Shown here piece by piece: positions 1-9,177 of a stretch of DNA of 62,838 bases; position 1 is the first letter of the stretch, and each line of letters opens with the position of its first letter. The stretch lies in contig JAHHTS010000002.1 of assembly GCA_020024475.1 (NCBI GenBank), positions 1 through 62,838 on the forward strand. Direction: 5' to 3'. The position numbers and the translations under genes were made by a program. The notes beneath the pieces were generated by a model, which saw only the letters and a list, made by a program, of their open reading frames with translations, did not search any database and was not told where the DNA came from. The DNA is from Oscillospiraceae bacterium. GTDB lineage: Bacteria; Bacillota; Clostridia; Oscillospirales; Ruminococcaceae.

Positions 1-721
1 TTTCTTCTATCCATTCAATGCCATTTTCACTAAGACTAAAAACAATGGCAGAACCGGTAGGAGAAAGATTGCTTTTGACCTGTACTAAAATGCGTTCATT
101 TGGTCGTTCTTTATCGGTGCGAGCCACCATTAAAACACTTCTAGCAGCACCGACAATATCAACAGATCCAACGGCTCTATTTACGGCTTTTTGACCCATT
201 GCTTTATTCATATGATGAACAATCACAATGGCACAGCCTTGTTCTTTGGCAATGTCAATAAGTGGTCTAAACTGACTTCTTACTCCGTTGGCAGAGTTAA
301 TAGAAGTTGATTCACCAATATAAGCAGACAATGGATCAAGGATGATAAGTTTTGCTTTAGTTGCTCTTATAGCTTCTAACAATCGTTCATCAGAAAAGCT
401 AAGATAATGCTCTTTTTCGTTGATGAATAATAGCTTTTCGGTATTACCACCAGCTGAAATAAAACGAGGAACTATCGTATCATCTGCATCATCTTCGGTT
501 GACTGATAAATCACATTCATTGGTTCAAGGTTGTTTCCGTCGGTAAAGGGCATTGGTTCACCATTTGTAAGCATTGCTGCAAGTTTTAGAATGAACGTAC
601 TTTTACCATCACCTGCGTCCCCTTGAATGACTGTAACCTTGCCAAAAGGGATAAATGGATACCATAACCATTCCACTTTGCGTACTTTGACTTCGCTTGC
701 TTTTGTAATTTCAAAGTTCAT
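1..721 (-). CDS. RepA-like AAA/RecA-fold ATPase (partial)
   Basis: The gene starts with ATG at 721 on the minus strand, behind the Shine-Dalgarno GGAGCG, and runs off the window edge, so about 240 N-terminal residues are visible. Residues 34-42 form a Walker A loop (GDAGDGKST). Further on come a Walker B-like run (KLIILDPLSAY) and an IVIVHHMNK segment typical of RepA/DnaB-like hexameric helicase ATPases (AAA_25 type). Such proteins are common in the replication or regulation modules of Gram-positive mobile elements. Its presence is one reason to think the sequence outside the inner ICE is itself mobile. The C-terminus is not visible, so the exact family is an inference. Confidence 0.8.
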   Translation of the reverse strand, partial: MNFEITKASEVKVRKVEWLWYPFIPFGKVTVIQGDAGDGKSTFILKLAAMLTNGEPMPFTDGNNLEPMNVIYQSTEDDADDTIVPRFISAGGNTEKLLFINEKEHYLSFSDERLLEAIRATKAKLIILDPLSAYIGESTSINSANGVRSQFRPLIDIAKEQGCAIVIVHHMNKAMGQKAVNRAVGSVDIVGAARSVLMVARTDKERPNERILVQVKSNLSPTGSAIVFSLSENGIEWIEE

Positions 722-777
722 TTGTTTCGCTCCTTTCTTTGTGTTGTTTGAAGAGAATATATTTGCGAATGAAATGT

Positions 778-903
778 CCCTTCACTTGTTTGGGATTGGG
801 AGAGGTGTTTTGTTCACCCTAAATGCAAAAATATTTATTATTTTTTAAATTTGAGATGAAATAGCTTTGCGTGATACGAAAATATACCCCTTCACTTGTT
901 TGG
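778..903. repeat. Pair of 16-bp direct repeats upstream of the RepA-like gene
   Basis: The motif CCCTTCACTTGTTTGG occurs at 778-793 and again at 888-903, 110 bp apart. Both copies lie in the 401-bp gene-free stretch (722-1122) between the divergent RepA-like gene and the XRE gene. On the strand of the RepA-like gene they read CCAAACAAGTGAAGGG. They could be regulator or initiator binding sites; nothing else supports a function. Confidence 0.6.
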
Positions 904-978
904 ACTGAGAGTGGGTAATCGTACGGGTGAAATTACAAAAATAATTTAAAAAGTGTTAATTTCTCATTAGAAAAATAA

Positions 979-1017
979 AAACATCCTATTCTTCAAATAA
1001 TGAAAAATAAGATGTTT
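979..1017. other. Imperfect inverted repeat (possible operator or hairpin)
   Basis: AAACATC at 979-985 pairs with GATGTTT at 1011-1017, and inner TATT/AATA segments extend the stem with one mismatch. It lies between two divergently transcribed genes and has no clean T-run. An operator is as likely as a terminator. Confidence 0.4.
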
Positions 1018-1059
1018 CGTTGAGAAATTAAATATCGGATTGTAATATATGAAATAAAA

Positions 1060-1088
1060 TTGAAAAATAAAGAAAATAGTGGTATAAT
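1060..1088 (+). promoter_or_regulatory. Sigma-A type promoter for the XRE-hsdM operon
   Basis: TTGAAA (1060-1065) and TATAAT (1083-1088) are separated by exactly 17 bp. The promoter is 34 bp upstream of the small XRE gene and would drive it together with hsdM. Confidence 0.75.
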
Positions 1089-1122
1089 GAGTAAAATTGT
1101 TATAAAAGAACGGAGGCATATG

Positions 1123-1329
1123 ATGACTATTTCGTATAACAAACTTTGGAAACTAATGATAGATAAGAATATAAATAAAACTAAACTGCGTGAAGAAGCA
1201 GGTATTTCTTCAAATGCAATGGCTAAACTCGGTAAGAATGAGTCCGTTCAATTAGAAGTCCTTGCAAAGATTTGTAAAACACTGGATTGCAATATTGAAG
1301 ATGTATGCGAAATATTATTTGAAGAATAA
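1123..1329 (+). CDS. Small Cro/CI-type HTH regulator preceding hsdM
   Basis: This 68-aa protein is almost entirely an XRE helix-turn-helix: LWKLMIDKNINKTKLREEAG, then SSNAMAKLGKNESVQLEVLAKICKTL. The start is taken as the second ATG of an ATGATG pair because CGGAGG at 1111-1116 then lies 6 bp upstream; the TTG at 1060 lies inside the promoter. The stop is followed after 15 bp by hsdM, so the two are probably one operon and this protein likely tunes RM expression. That role is inferred from position only. Confidence 0.85.
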   Translation: MTISYNKLWKLMIDKNINKTKLREEAGISSNAMAKLGKNESVQLEVLAKICKTLDCNIEDVCEILFEE

Positions 1330-1344
1330 TTGGAGGATAAAATA

Positions 1345-2208
1345 ATGGCTGAAAAAAATAATGCAAACATAGGGTTTGAAAAACAAATATGGGATGCTGC
1401 TTGTGTTCTTTGGGGGCATATTCCAGCAGCTGAATACAGAAAGGTTATAGTTGGTTTAATTTTCCTTCGCTATATATCTAATGCCTTTGAAAAAAGATAT
1501 AACGAATTGGTAGCTGATGGCGACGGATTTGAGGATGACAGAGATGCATATGCAATGGAAAATGTTTTTTTCGTGCCAGAAGAAGCTCGTTGGAGCAAAA
1601 TAGCATCTTCTGCTCATACTCCTGAAATTGGAACAACGATCGATAACGCAATGAGAGCTATTGAAAAAGAAAATACTGCTCTTAAAAATGTTTTACCTAA
1701 GAACTACGCAAGTCCGGATTTGGACAAGCGAGTTTTAGGGGATGTAGTAGATATCTTTACTAATCATATACATATGAATGATGATGAAAATGATAAGGAT
1801 TTACTAGGTAGAACTTATGAATATTGTATACAGCAATTTGCAGCGTATGAAGGTGTAAAAGGTGGTGAATTCTATACACCATCAAGTATTGTTAAGACAA
1901 TTGTTGCTATTTTAAAACCTTTTGCAAATTGTCGTGTTTATGACCCTTGTTGTGGATCAGGTGGTATGTTCGTACAAAGTGCTAAATTTATTCAGGCTCA
2001 TAGTGGAAAGCGTGGAGATATTGCTGTCTACGGACAAGAATCAAACGCTGATACTTGGAAAATGGCAAAAATGAATATGGCAATTCGAGGAATTGATGCA
2101 GACTTTGGTCCATATCAAGCAGATACATTCTTTAATGATTTGCATAAAACATTAAAAGCAGATTTTATTATGGCAAATGAGCGTGAGTTATTAGGACTAA
2201 TCGCATAA
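1345..2208 (+). pseudogene. hsdM: hsdM 5' part: type I RM methyltransferase interrupted by the ICE
   Basis: This is the N-terminal half of the type I N6-adenine methyltransferase subunit. It has the HsdM helical domain (residues 8-130) and SAM-binding motif I, DPCCGSGG, at residues 200-207. ATG 1345 follows GGAGG. Codon 278 (AAT, ending at 2178) is the Asn of the catalytic NPPF motif. After it the frame runs into the mobile element and adds nine foreign residues (ERELLGLIA) before a stop. The missing half begins with PPFN at 48763 in the same frame. As it stands the product lacks motif IV and the C-terminal half and cannot methylate. Confidence 0.95.
2173..2178. other. Left attachment-site core (attL), GCAAAT
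   Basis: GCAAAT at 2173-2178 is repeated at 48757-48762, and these are the two points where hsdM is cut. Just inside each end are imperfect inverted arms: TTAGGA at 2191-2196 and TCCTAA at 48741-48746, with related ACG-containing segments next to the core. This is the dyad expected of a large serine recombinase site. Confidence 0.85.
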
Positions 2209-2348
2209 ATGCCCATTTTAAGCGGTTTTCAGGATTTTTAAGGAATTTAAGAAGATAAAAACATAATAGAAATAGTAGAATGGAAGCTTTTCGCTGGAAG
2301 TAAGGCGGAGAGTTATTTTTTTACCCAAAATTAAATATTACATTTACA

Positions 2349-2391
2349 TAGGACGTTTGCTTATATCCAAGTTGGATAAGTGAGTGTCCTA
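2349..2391 (+). terminator. Hairpin in the left-end leader of the ICE
   Basis: TAGGAC (2349-2354) pairs with GTCCTA (2386-2391), and the inner arms TTATATCC and GGATAAG also pair, followed by TTTTT. The 230-bp stretch 2209-2438 has no gene. The hairpin is a rho-independent terminator that may insulate the replication operon from read-through out of hsdM, or act as a leader attenuator. Confidence 0.6.
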
Positions 2392-2438
2392 TTTTTATTT
2401 CCACAAAACGATAAGAGAAGAAGATTGGAGGTTAAAAA

Positions 2439-2675
2439 ATGTATGGAACAAAATTTTCGGAGTACAAACCGAAAGAGTGTCGTTATTGCTATTTCTGGTG
2501 TGGAAAAAATAAGTGTTGTTTCTTAGGTAAAGAAAACTGCTATTACGAAACGGTAGAAGAAGCTACGGAAAAAAGTGAATGTGATGACTGTCCTTATGGT
2601 AGGCACTCGCCTTGTATTGGTTGGTGTATGAAAAAGGTCTTACGCAAAGGCGGTGATGACAGCAATGGCATTTGA
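2439..2675 (+). CDS. Cysteine-rich small protein of the ICE left end
   Basis: The 78-aa product has eleven cysteines, several in CxxC-like pairs (ECRYCYFWCG, CDDCPYG, CIGWC), suggesting a small zinc-binding protein. ATG 2439 lies behind TTGGAGGTT. Its 3' end overlaps the next gene by about 20 bp, so the two are translationally coupled. Small Cys-rich proteins in front of the replication initiator are usual in this ICE family. No specific function is recognised. Confidence 0.75.
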   Translation: MYGTKFSEYKPKECRYCYFWCGKNKCCFLGKENCYYETVEEATEKSECDDCPYGRHSPCIGWCMKKVLRKGGDDSNGI

Positions 2676-3558
2676 TTATTTCTACGGGCAACAAGCAGAT
2701 CAATTTGCTTTTTACAGAGTTCCTAAAATCTTATTCATAGAGGATAAGTTTTGGAACGTATCAGCAGAAGCGAAACTTTTGTATGGAATTCTGCTTGACC
2801 GTATGAATCTATCAGCGAAGAATGGTTGGATTGATGAAAAAGGAAGAGTGTTTGTTATCTGCACTATTGAGAACATCATGGAAGATTTAGGGTGTGGCAA
2901 TAAGAAAGCTGGTCAACTTCTATCAGAACTTGAAAATAAAGCAGAATTGATAGAACGAGTAAGGCAAGGTCTTGGGAAACCGAATTTAATCTATGTGAAG
3001 AACTTCATTTCAGGTGTCCCAAATTCTGTGGAAAGACATTTCTTGAAATGTCAAAACGACACTTCTGGAGATGTTAAAAATGCTTCTCTTGAAATGTTAA
3101 AACGACATGGTAATAATACTGAGCTTAATAATATTGAAATAAATAATACTGACAATCTTATCTATCTGGAAAATCTGAAAAAGACATTCGAAGAGATAGG
3201 AATGGATAATCCTTATGAAATTTATCTCAAAGAAAAATTAGAATATGATTCCTTAGCAATTCAGTATAAACATCATGTACAGATGTTAGATGAAATCTTT
3301 GAAATTATGGCAGACACATTGTGCAGTCATCGAAAAACAATTCGTATTGGTGGAGATGATAAGCCAGCGGAAATTGTCAAAAGCAGATTGATGAAATTAG
3401 AACATGAGCATATGCAGTTTGTAATGGATTGTATTTTAGAAAACACTACAAAGATTAAAAATATCAGACAGTATATTCTTACAACCATTTACAATGCAAC
3501 GCAGACCATCGACAGCTATTATACAACGCTTGTTAATCACGATTTATATGGAGATTAG
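2656..3558 (+). CDS. RepA_N-type replication initiator
   Basis: The N-terminal 100 residues match the RepA_N domain of Gram-positive plasmid initiators: FYRVPKILF, AKLLYGILLDRM, GWIDEKGRVFV, then a winged-helix segment around NIMEDLGCGNKKAGQLLSEL. A less conserved C-terminal half follows, with a conserved VKSRLMKL/YILTTIYN part seen in ICE homologues. At 300 aa it is of normal size. The start is ATG 2656 (GTG 2653 is possible), overlapping the preceding gene. It probably replicates the excised circle, alongside ParA and ParB. Confidence 0.85.
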   Translation: MTAMAFDYFYGQQADQFAFYRVPKILFIEDKFWNVSAEAKLLYGILLDRMNLSAKNGWIDEKGRVFVICTIENIMEDLGCGNKKAGQLLSELENKAELIERVRQGLGKPNLIYVKNFISGVPNSVERHFLKCQNDTSGDVKNASLEMLKRHGNNTELNNIEINNTDNLIYLENLKKTFEEIGMDNPYEIYLKEKLEYDSLAIQYKHHVQMLDEIFEIMADTLCSHRKTIRIGGDDKPAEIVKSRLMKLEHEHMQFVMDCILENTTKIKNIRQYILTTIYNATQTIDSYYTTLVNHDLYGD

Positions 3559-3576
3559 GAAGGAGTGAAAAATTGA

Positions 3577-4404
3577 ATGACAAGTAAACCGACAGTCATT
3601 GCTGTAGTCAATCAAAAAGGCGGTACGGGTAAAACCACAACTTGTGAGAATCTTGGAGTTGGGATTGCTAATACAGGTAAAAGGGTGTTGCTTATAGACA
3701 CAGACCCACAAGCAAGTCTTACTATCAGTCTTGGCTACCCAAAACCGGATGACCTTTACCCTACACTTTCTACTTTGATGACGAAAGTAATGCAAGATGA
3801 GGATTTAAAACCCAAGGAAGGAGTATTACACCACAAAGAAGGTGTAGATTTGATTCCGTCCAATATTGAATTATCAGGACTTGAAGTATCGCTTGTAAAT
3901 GCCATGAGCAGAGAAACGATATTAAAACAATATCTTGATACGGTAAAGAAAGAATATGATTATGTGCTTCTTGATTGTATGCCAAGCTTAGGAATGCTTA
4001 CCATCAATGCTCTTGCAGCAGCCGATAATGTTCTGATTCCTGTTCAGGCACAATATCTTCCGGCAAAGGGATTGGAGCAGCTACTTCAAACCATCAATAA
4101 AGTTCGTAAGCAAATCAATCCCAAATTAAAGATTGAGGGTATTTTGCTCACTATGGTAGACAGCAGAACCAATTATGCAAAGGACATTAGCAATCTCATA
4201 CGAGAAACCTATGGAGGAAAGCTCAAAGTATTTAATGCAGATATTCCCCGTTCGGTTCGTGCAGAGGAAATCAGTGCTGAGGGCAAAAGTATTTTCGAGC
4301 ATGATCCAAAAGGAAAAGTTGCAGAAGCATATAGAAAATTGACGAAGGAGGTGTTAGACAGTGGCGAGAAAAAACGCAAACATCAGCTTGACCAGTTACG
4401 ATGA
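3577..4404 (+). CDS. parA: ParA partition ATPase
   Basis: The 275-aa deviant Walker-type ATPase has KGGTGKTT at residues 14-21, the DTDPQAS switch at about 42-48, and a DCMPSLGMLTINAL Walker B region. It segregates the circular form of the element together with ParB. ATG 3577 follows GGAAGGAG. The gene overlaps parB by 44 bp, so the pair is co-translated. Confidence 0.93.
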   Translation: MTSKPTVIAVVNQKGGTGKTTTCENLGVGIANTGKRVLLIDTDPQASLTISLGYPKPDDLYPTLSTLMTKVMQDEDLKPKEGVLHHKEGVDLIPSNIELSGLEVSLVNAMSRETILKQYLDTVKKEYDYVLLDCMPSLGMLTINALAAADNVLIPVQAQYLPAKGLEQLLQTINKVRKQINPKLKIEGILLTMVDSRTNYAKDISNLIRETYGGKLKVFNADIPRSVRAEEISAEGKSIFEHDPKGKVAEAYRKLTKEVLDSGEKKRKHQLDQLR

Positions 4405-5290
4405 TATTTTTTCAACAGAAGAAACCCGTACTGATAAAAAGCTTGAAAAGGTACAGAACATTCCGCTTAATGAATTGCACCCATTTAAGAATCACCCGTT
4501 TAGAGTGGTTGATGATGAATCAATGCTTAGAACTGTAGAAAGTGTAGCTCAGTATGGTGTACTTGCTCCGGCAATCGCAAGACCAAGAGAAGAAGGTGGG
4601 TATGAATTGGTATCAGGACACAGAAGACACCATGCTTCAGAGCTTGCAGGACTTGAAACAATACCTGTTATCGTTAGAAATCTTAATGATGATGAAGCGA
4701 TTATTTTAATGGTGGATTCCAATCTTCAAAGAGAAACGATATTGCCAAGTGAGAGAGCTTATGCTTACAAGATGAAATATGACGCAGTTAAAAGACAAGG
4801 ACATCGTTCTGATTTAACTTTGGGACAAGTTGTCCCAAAGTTCGCTCGTTCAATGGAAGAAGTAGCAGAGGGTACAGGAGAAAGCTATAAACAAGTTCAA
4901 CGATATATTCGATTAACAGAACTTATCCCCGAACTTCTAACAATGGTTGATGAAAAGAAAATCTCATTCAATCCGGCAGTTGAATTATCTTTCTTAAAAC
5001 CAGAAGAACAAAGAGATTTTCTTGAAGCGATGGATATGGAGCAGAATGTTCCATCACTTTCACAGGCACAGCGTATTAAGAAGTTAAGCCAAGATGGAAA
5101 CTGCACCATAGAAACCATGCAAGAGATTATGGCTGAGGTAAAGAAATCAGAGCTTGATAAGGTAACACTTAAAAACGATGTGCTTAAAAAATATTTTCCA
5201 AAGTCCTATACTCCAAAGCAAATGCAAGATACAATCATTAAGCTTTTGGAGGCATGGCAGAAAAAACGACAACATCAGATGGAGAGGTAA
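4361..5290 (+). CDS. parB: ParB/RepB/Spo0J-family partition protein
   Basis: The 309-aa ParB-type CTPase and DNA-binding protein has an N-terminal ParB/Srx domain with the box GHRRHHASELAG near residue 88 and VDSNLQRE at about 125. A central helix-turn-helix follows (EEVAEGTGESYKQVQRYIRLTEL, given here as a region), then a basic C-terminus. It starts at GTG 4361 behind AAGGAGGTG, inside the end of parA. It binds a centromere that I could not locate. Confidence 0.92.
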   Translation: MARKNANISLTSYDDIFSTEETRTDKKLEKVQNIPLNELHPFKNHPFRVVDDESMLRTVESVAQYGVLAPAIARPREEGGYELVSGHRRHHASELAGLETIPVIVRNLNDDEAIILMVDSNLQRETILPSERAYAYKMKYDAVKRQGHRSDLTLGQVVPKFARSMEEVAEGTGESYKQVQRYIRLTELIPELLTMVDEKKISFNPAVELSFLKPEEQRDFLEAMDMEQNVPSLSQAQRIKKLSQDGNCTIETMQEIMAEVKKSELDKVTLKNDVLKKYFPKSYTPKQMQDTIIKLLEAWQKKRQHQMER

Positions 5291-5296
5291 AAAGAA

Positions 5297-5812
5297 ATGT
5301 TTAAAGAAGATAAAATGATTGAAGCGATTCGATGGATTTTTAATCTATATGAGCCAAGTGATTATGACGCTTTTGATGAAGAAGAACTCGGTGGAGATTA
5401 TGGATTATGTCTGCACGATGTAGTTATGGCTTTAAGAGATAAAGCGGAAACCGTATATCAATTTAAGGTGGACTCCAGCTTTGAAATGGGATTTAAGTAC
5501 AGAAGTCCTGAATTATTTAACCAAAGATCGATTCGTATTTATAAAGAAATCGAAAGTTCAACATTAGATAATGAAACGATTGCAAACTACAGTACGGAGC
5601 TATGGCTTTTGGAAGATATGAGCTTTGCAGTTGTCCATTGCGTATCCGTATCACATGATGATGGTGCAACTTATGATAGCGAATATCGAACAATCGTTAA
5701 GAAATTAGAAAAAAGAGAGGACTTATTCTTCCCACCGGAAGAACTTATTGATGAACTTGAAGAAACCTGTATTCCAATATGGGAGAGTGAATCGATTATT
5801 TATGAACTTTAG
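5297..5812 (+). CDS. Conserved ICE protein of unknown function
   Basis: This 171-aa acidic, soluble protein has no membrane segment or recognisable catalytic motif. It contains a DAFDEEELGGDYGLCLHD stretch and several Trp/Tyr positions. ATG 5297 follows GGAGAGG, 7 bp after parB. Position in the parAB operon suggests an accessory role in maintenance or transfer; the family is not recognised. Confidence 0.75.
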   Translation: MFKEDKMIEAIRWIFNLYEPSDYDAFDEEELGGDYGLCLHDVVMALRDKAETVYQFKVDSSFEMGFKYRSPELFNQRSIRIYKEIESSTLDNETIANYSTELWLLEDMSFAVVHCVSVSHDDGATYDSEYRTIVKKLEKREDLFFPPEELIDELEETCIPIWESESIIYEL

Positions 5813-5863
5813 AGTTTGTAAGTGGTCGCTTTTGTTATTTCAAAGAAATGGAGGTTGAATAAC

Positions 5864-6493
5864 TTGAAAGAATATGATGTGAAGATTACTGAAATATTAG
5901 AAAAAACAGTAACGGTACAGGCTTCCTCAAGAGAAGAAGCCGAAGAAAAAGTAAATGTAGCTTGGAGCAATTCAGAATATATCTTAGACAGCGAAGATTT
6001 TGTCGGTGTTGATTTTAAGACAGAACACGAACACTCCTTAAATCTTAATAAGATTGATGTACTTCTTGTAGAACCGGGACAGTATCCAAAAACTACTCAG
6101 ATTGGTACAGACCTTGAAGATTTACAAGAAGCTGTCGGTGGCAGTATTGAAGTCACTTATCCATTTGATGAAGAAGTTGGAATTATCTTAAACGAAGAAG
6201 GAAAGCTGTTGGGACTTCCACTTAACAGGGCTATGCGTAGCGATGATGGCGAGGTGTATGACATTTATGCCGGACCGTTTATTGTAGCAGGACTTACAGA
6301 AGATAGTTTTGGATCACTGACACCGGAACAGATGAAGAAGTTCTCCGAGATGTTTCATCAGCCGGAAATGTTTGTGAAGATGGGAAAAGGACTGATGGTA
6401 CTGCCAATTCCAAAAGAATCCATCAAGTCAAAAGAAACGGAAAAAGGGATTGAGCCGAAAATAAAGAAATCACCGGAACTTGGTGATATGTGA
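5864..6493 (+). CDS. DpnD/PcfM-like plus DUF3846 fusion protein
   Basis: A TTG start at 5864 is chosen because GGAGG lies 9 bp upstream; an upstream in-frame start has no ribosome site. The 209-aa product starts with KEYDVKITEILEKTV, a DpnD/PcfM-like segment found in several conjugative elements. It continues into a DUF3846-like domain (LLVEPGQYPK, NRAMRSDDGEVYDIYAG). DUF3846 proteins are common in Firmicute mobile elements and have no settled function. The C-terminal 30 residues are Lys-rich and probably disordered. Confidence 0.78.
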   Translation: MKEYDVKITEILEKTVTVQASSREEAEEKVNVAWSNSEYILDSEDFVGVDFKTEHEHSLNLNKIDVLLVEPGQYPKTTQIGTDLEDLQEAVGGSIEVTYPFDEEVGIILNEEGKLLGLPLNRAMRSDDGEVYDIYAGPFIVAGLTEDSFGSLTPEQMKKFSEMFHQPEMFVKMGKGLMVLPIPKESIKSKETEKGIEPKIKKSPELGDM

Positions 6494-6506
6494 GGAGGAA
6501 AAAATT

Positions 6507-6854
6507 ATGGTTAGACCTTTAGCATTTATTACTGCTTCATGGAGTGATAACGCATACGAAGCAAAGGAAGAAGCTACAAAATATTCAAGACAGATTTATG
6601 ACGCCGGCTTTTCCCCTATCTGTCCGAAGCTTATCTACAACGATTTTCTAAAAGACAGTGTTCCACAGGAATACAAAGATAAGCGAGATATGGCTTTGGA
6701 GCTTTTAAGAAGATGTAGGTTGGTGGTTGTATGCGGAAGCGAAGTAGATGAACAGGTAAAAACAGATATTGCAATGGCAAAAAGATACCACATTGTTACA
6801 ACTACTTTAGATGGCATTATGAAAATTGAAGGTAAATGCAAAAAGAAAGAGTAG
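6507..6854 (+). CDS. DUF4406/DUF7768-like nucleoside deoxyribosyltransferase-fold protein
   Basis: The 115-aa protein begins at ATG 6507 behind GAGGAGG. It has the pattern of a small Rossmann-like fold related to nucleoside 2-deoxyribosyltransferases: LAFITASWSD, AGFSPICPKL, RRCRLVVVCGSEV and DIAMAKRYHI. Proteins like this travel with Tn1549-type elements next to pcfB. A role in nucleotide or ligand binding is possible. No catalytic activity should be assumed. Confidence 0.75.
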   Translation: MVRPLAFITASWSDNAYEAKEEATKYSRQIYDAGFSPICPKLIYNDFLKDSVPQEYKDKRDMALELLRRCRLVVVCGSEVDEQVKTDIAMAKRYHIVTTTLDGIMKIEGKCKKKE

Positions 6855-6886
6855 TCCTTCCTCCTCTTTGAAAGGGGTGATGAATC

Positions 6887-7366
6887 ATGCAGGAAGAAGT
6901 TGAAAACAGGTCGGTCAATCTAGCGGTAAGCACAAGTAAGCTTACAGCAAGAACATTGGCACGAGCATTTAATGCCTATCTACGACATCGAAAGGAGGTT
7001 AAATATCGTAAGGGCGTAAAAACACAAACAGAAAAAAAGACAGTCGCAAGTTTGATGAAAGAAAGCAATCAGTTATCTAATATTGAAATATCGGATACAG
7101 ATATTGCAGGATTTGAGAAATTTGCAAAGAAGCACCGTATTGATTATCAGATAAAGATGGACGATTCGGTAACTCCACCTAAGTATTTGGTTTTCTTTAA
7201 AGCTGAAAACGGTAAGGACATGACAAAGGCATTTAAGGAATATCTTTATTCTGTAATGCAGAAAGAAAAGAAGCCGAGTGTCCTAAAACAGTTAAATCAG
7301 ATGAAAGAAAAGGTAAAGAGTATACCGAAAAAGGTCAGAAACAAAGATAAGGAGCAGAGCCTATGA
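6887..7366 (+). CDS. PcfB-family conjugation protein (DUF3801)
   Basis: The 159-aa basic protein lies directly before the coupling ATPase and overlaps it by ATGA. Features of PcfB/DUF3801 are the N-terminal segment TARTLARAFNAYL, the middle FEKFAKKHRIDYQIK and a Lys-rich tail. In pCF10-type systems PcfB and PcfC (the VirD4-like protein) deliver the relaxosome to the mating channel. ATG 6887 follows AAAGGGG. Confidence 0.85.
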   Translation: MQEEVENRSVNLAVSTSKLTARTLARAFNAYLRHRKEVKYRKGVKTQTEKKTVASLMKESNQLSNIEISDTDIAGFEKFAKKHRIDYQIKMDDSVTPPKYLVFFKAENGKDMTKAFKEYLYSVMQKEKKPSVLKQLNQMKEKVKSIPKKVRNKDKEQSL

Positions 7367-9132
7367 AAATGACAGGAAAAGATGTAAAAAGACTGTTCCT
7401 ACTCAATGTGCCATATATTTTAATCGCTTTATTGGCAACTAATCTTGGTGAAGCTTGGAGAATAGCGGAAGGAGTAAATAGCTCGAAAAAGATGTTGTCT
7501 TTTCTAACAGTATCGCTTGCTTTTTCATTTGAAAATCCACTTCCAAGTCTTTATCCATTTGATTTGCTAGTGGGAATCGGTATCGGTGCTGCCATTCACC
7601 TTGCGGTATATCTCAAAGGTAAAAATGCAAAAAAGTATCGTCATAAAGTGGAGTATGGTTCAGCTCGCTGGGGTAATGCAAAAGATATTGAGCCTTTTAC
7701 AGCTCCAAAATTTGAAGATAACATTATACTCACGAAAACAGAAAGACTTATGATGAGTAACAGACCGAAAGACCCGAAGAATGCGAGGAATAAAAATGTA
7801 TTGATTGTAGGTGGTTCCGGTTCCGGTAAGACAAGATTCTGGATTAAACCGAATCTGCTTCAAATGCACAGTTCATATGTGGTAACCGATCCGAAAGGAA
7901 GTATTGTAGTCGAATGTGGCAATGCTCTTCTTAAAAACAATTACCGTATTAAAATCTTCAATACTATCAATTTTAAGAAGTCCATGCACTACAATCCATT
8001 CGCATATATCCACTCTGAAAAGGATATTCTCAAATTGGTAACTACACTGATTACCAATACAAAAGGCGATGGAAAAGCAGGAGATGAATTTTGGACGAAA
8101 GCAGAAACGCTTCTCTATTGTGCTTTGATTGGATATATCCATTATGAAGCACCTGTGGAAGAACAGAACTTCTCAACGCTGATTGAATTTATCAATGCGA
8201 TGGAAGTCAGAGAAGATGATGAAGATTTCCAAAATCCTGTGGACTTGATGTTTGAGGCATTGGAAAAAGCGAAGCCAAACCATTTTGCAGTACGCCAATA
8301 CAAAAAATTTAAGTTAGCGGCGGGCAAAACTTCCAAGTCGATTTTAATTTCATGTGGTGCAAGACTTGCTCCGTTTGATATTGAAGAATTAAGAGATATT
8401 ACCGCATATGATGAACTTGAGTTAGATACGCTCGGAGATAAGAAAGCAGCGTTGTTCTTAATCATGTCAGATACAGACGGAACATTTAATTTCTTAATTT
8501 CTATGGTATACACGCAACTTTTTAATCTGCTTTGTGAAAAGGCAGACGATGAATATGGTGGCAGACTTCCAGTTCATGTACGCTGTCTGATTGACGAAGC
8601 TGCAAATATCGGTCAGATTCCAAACCTTGAAAAGTTGGTTGCTACAATCCGAAGTCGTGAAATCTCAGCTTGTTTAGTGCTACAGGCACAAAGCCAATTA
8701 AAGGCAATCTACAAAGACAATGCAGATACGATTATCGGGAATATGGATTCAAGAGTGTTCCTTGGCGGTTCAGAGCCAACTACCTTAAAGGAACTCAATC
8801 AAGCTCTTGGAAAAGAAACGATTGATATGTATAACACATCAGATACAAGAGGAAACAGTCCTTCCTCTGGTACGAACTATCAAAAATTAGGAAAAGATTT
8901 GATGAGTGTCGATGAGTTAGCGGTTCTTGATGGAGCAAAATGTATTTTACAACTAAGAGGTGTTCGCCCATTTCTATCAGATAAATATGATTTGACGCAG
9001 CACCCGAACTACAAACTCACATCTGATTATGACAAGAAAAACACATTTCAGATTGAGGAGTATCTAAACAGAAAATTAAAACTGAATAAAGATGATGTCT
9101 ATGAAGTCATAGACGCAGACAAAGAACTTTAA
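7363..9132 (+). CDS. VirD4/TraG-family coupling ATPase (PcfC/TcpA-like)
   Basis: The 589-aa inner-membrane coupling protein has two N-terminal membrane segments (residues 12-28 and about 65-85) and the YGSARWG motif near 103. The Walker A motif GGSGSGKT is at 150-157, followed by VTDPKGS and the Walker B-like CLIDEAANIGQIPNL. It links the relaxase-DNA complex to the secretion channel. The start overlaps pcfB (ATGA). A strong terminator follows the stop. Confidence 0.95.
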   Translation: MKMTGKDVKRLFLLNVPYILIALLATNLGEAWRIAEGVNSSKKMLSFLTVSLAFSFENPLPSLYPFDLLVGIGIGAAIHLAVYLKGKNAKKYRHKVEYGSARWGNAKDIEPFTAPKFEDNIILTKTERLMMSNRPKDPKNARNKNVLIVGGSGSGKTRFWIKPNLLQMHSSYVVTDPKGSIVVECGNALLKNNYRIKIFNTINFKKSMHYNPFAYIHSEKDILKLVTTLITNTKGDGKAGDEFWTKAETLLYCALIGYIHYEAPVEEQNFSTLIEFINAMEVREDDEDFQNPVDLMFEALEKAKPNHFAVRQYKKFKLAAGKTSKSILISCGARLAPFDIEELRDITAYDELELDTLGDKKAALFLIMSDTDGTFNFLISMVYTQLFNLLCEKADDEYGGRLPVHVRCLIDEAANIGQIPNLEKLVATIRSREISACLVLQAQSQLKAIYKDNADTIIGNMDSRVFLGGSEPTTLKELNQALGKETIDMYNTSDTRGNSPSSGTNYQKLGKDLMSVDELAVLDGAKCILQLRGVRPFLSDKYDLTQHPNYKLTSDYDKKNTFQIEEYLNRKLKLNKDDVYEVIDADKEL

Positions 9133-9177
9133 ACCTATCGCCTGAGAAAAGTCAGGAAAAAACGATAGGTTTATTTT
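9131..9177 (+). terminator. Strong intrinsic terminator after the coupling protein
   Basis: AAACCTATCG (9131-9140) pairs with CGATAGGTTT (9163-9172), with an inner CCTGA/TCAGG pair, followed by ATTTTTAT. It begins at the stop codon of the coupling gene and lies in front of the secretion-channel genes. It may attenuate them. Confidence 0.85.
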
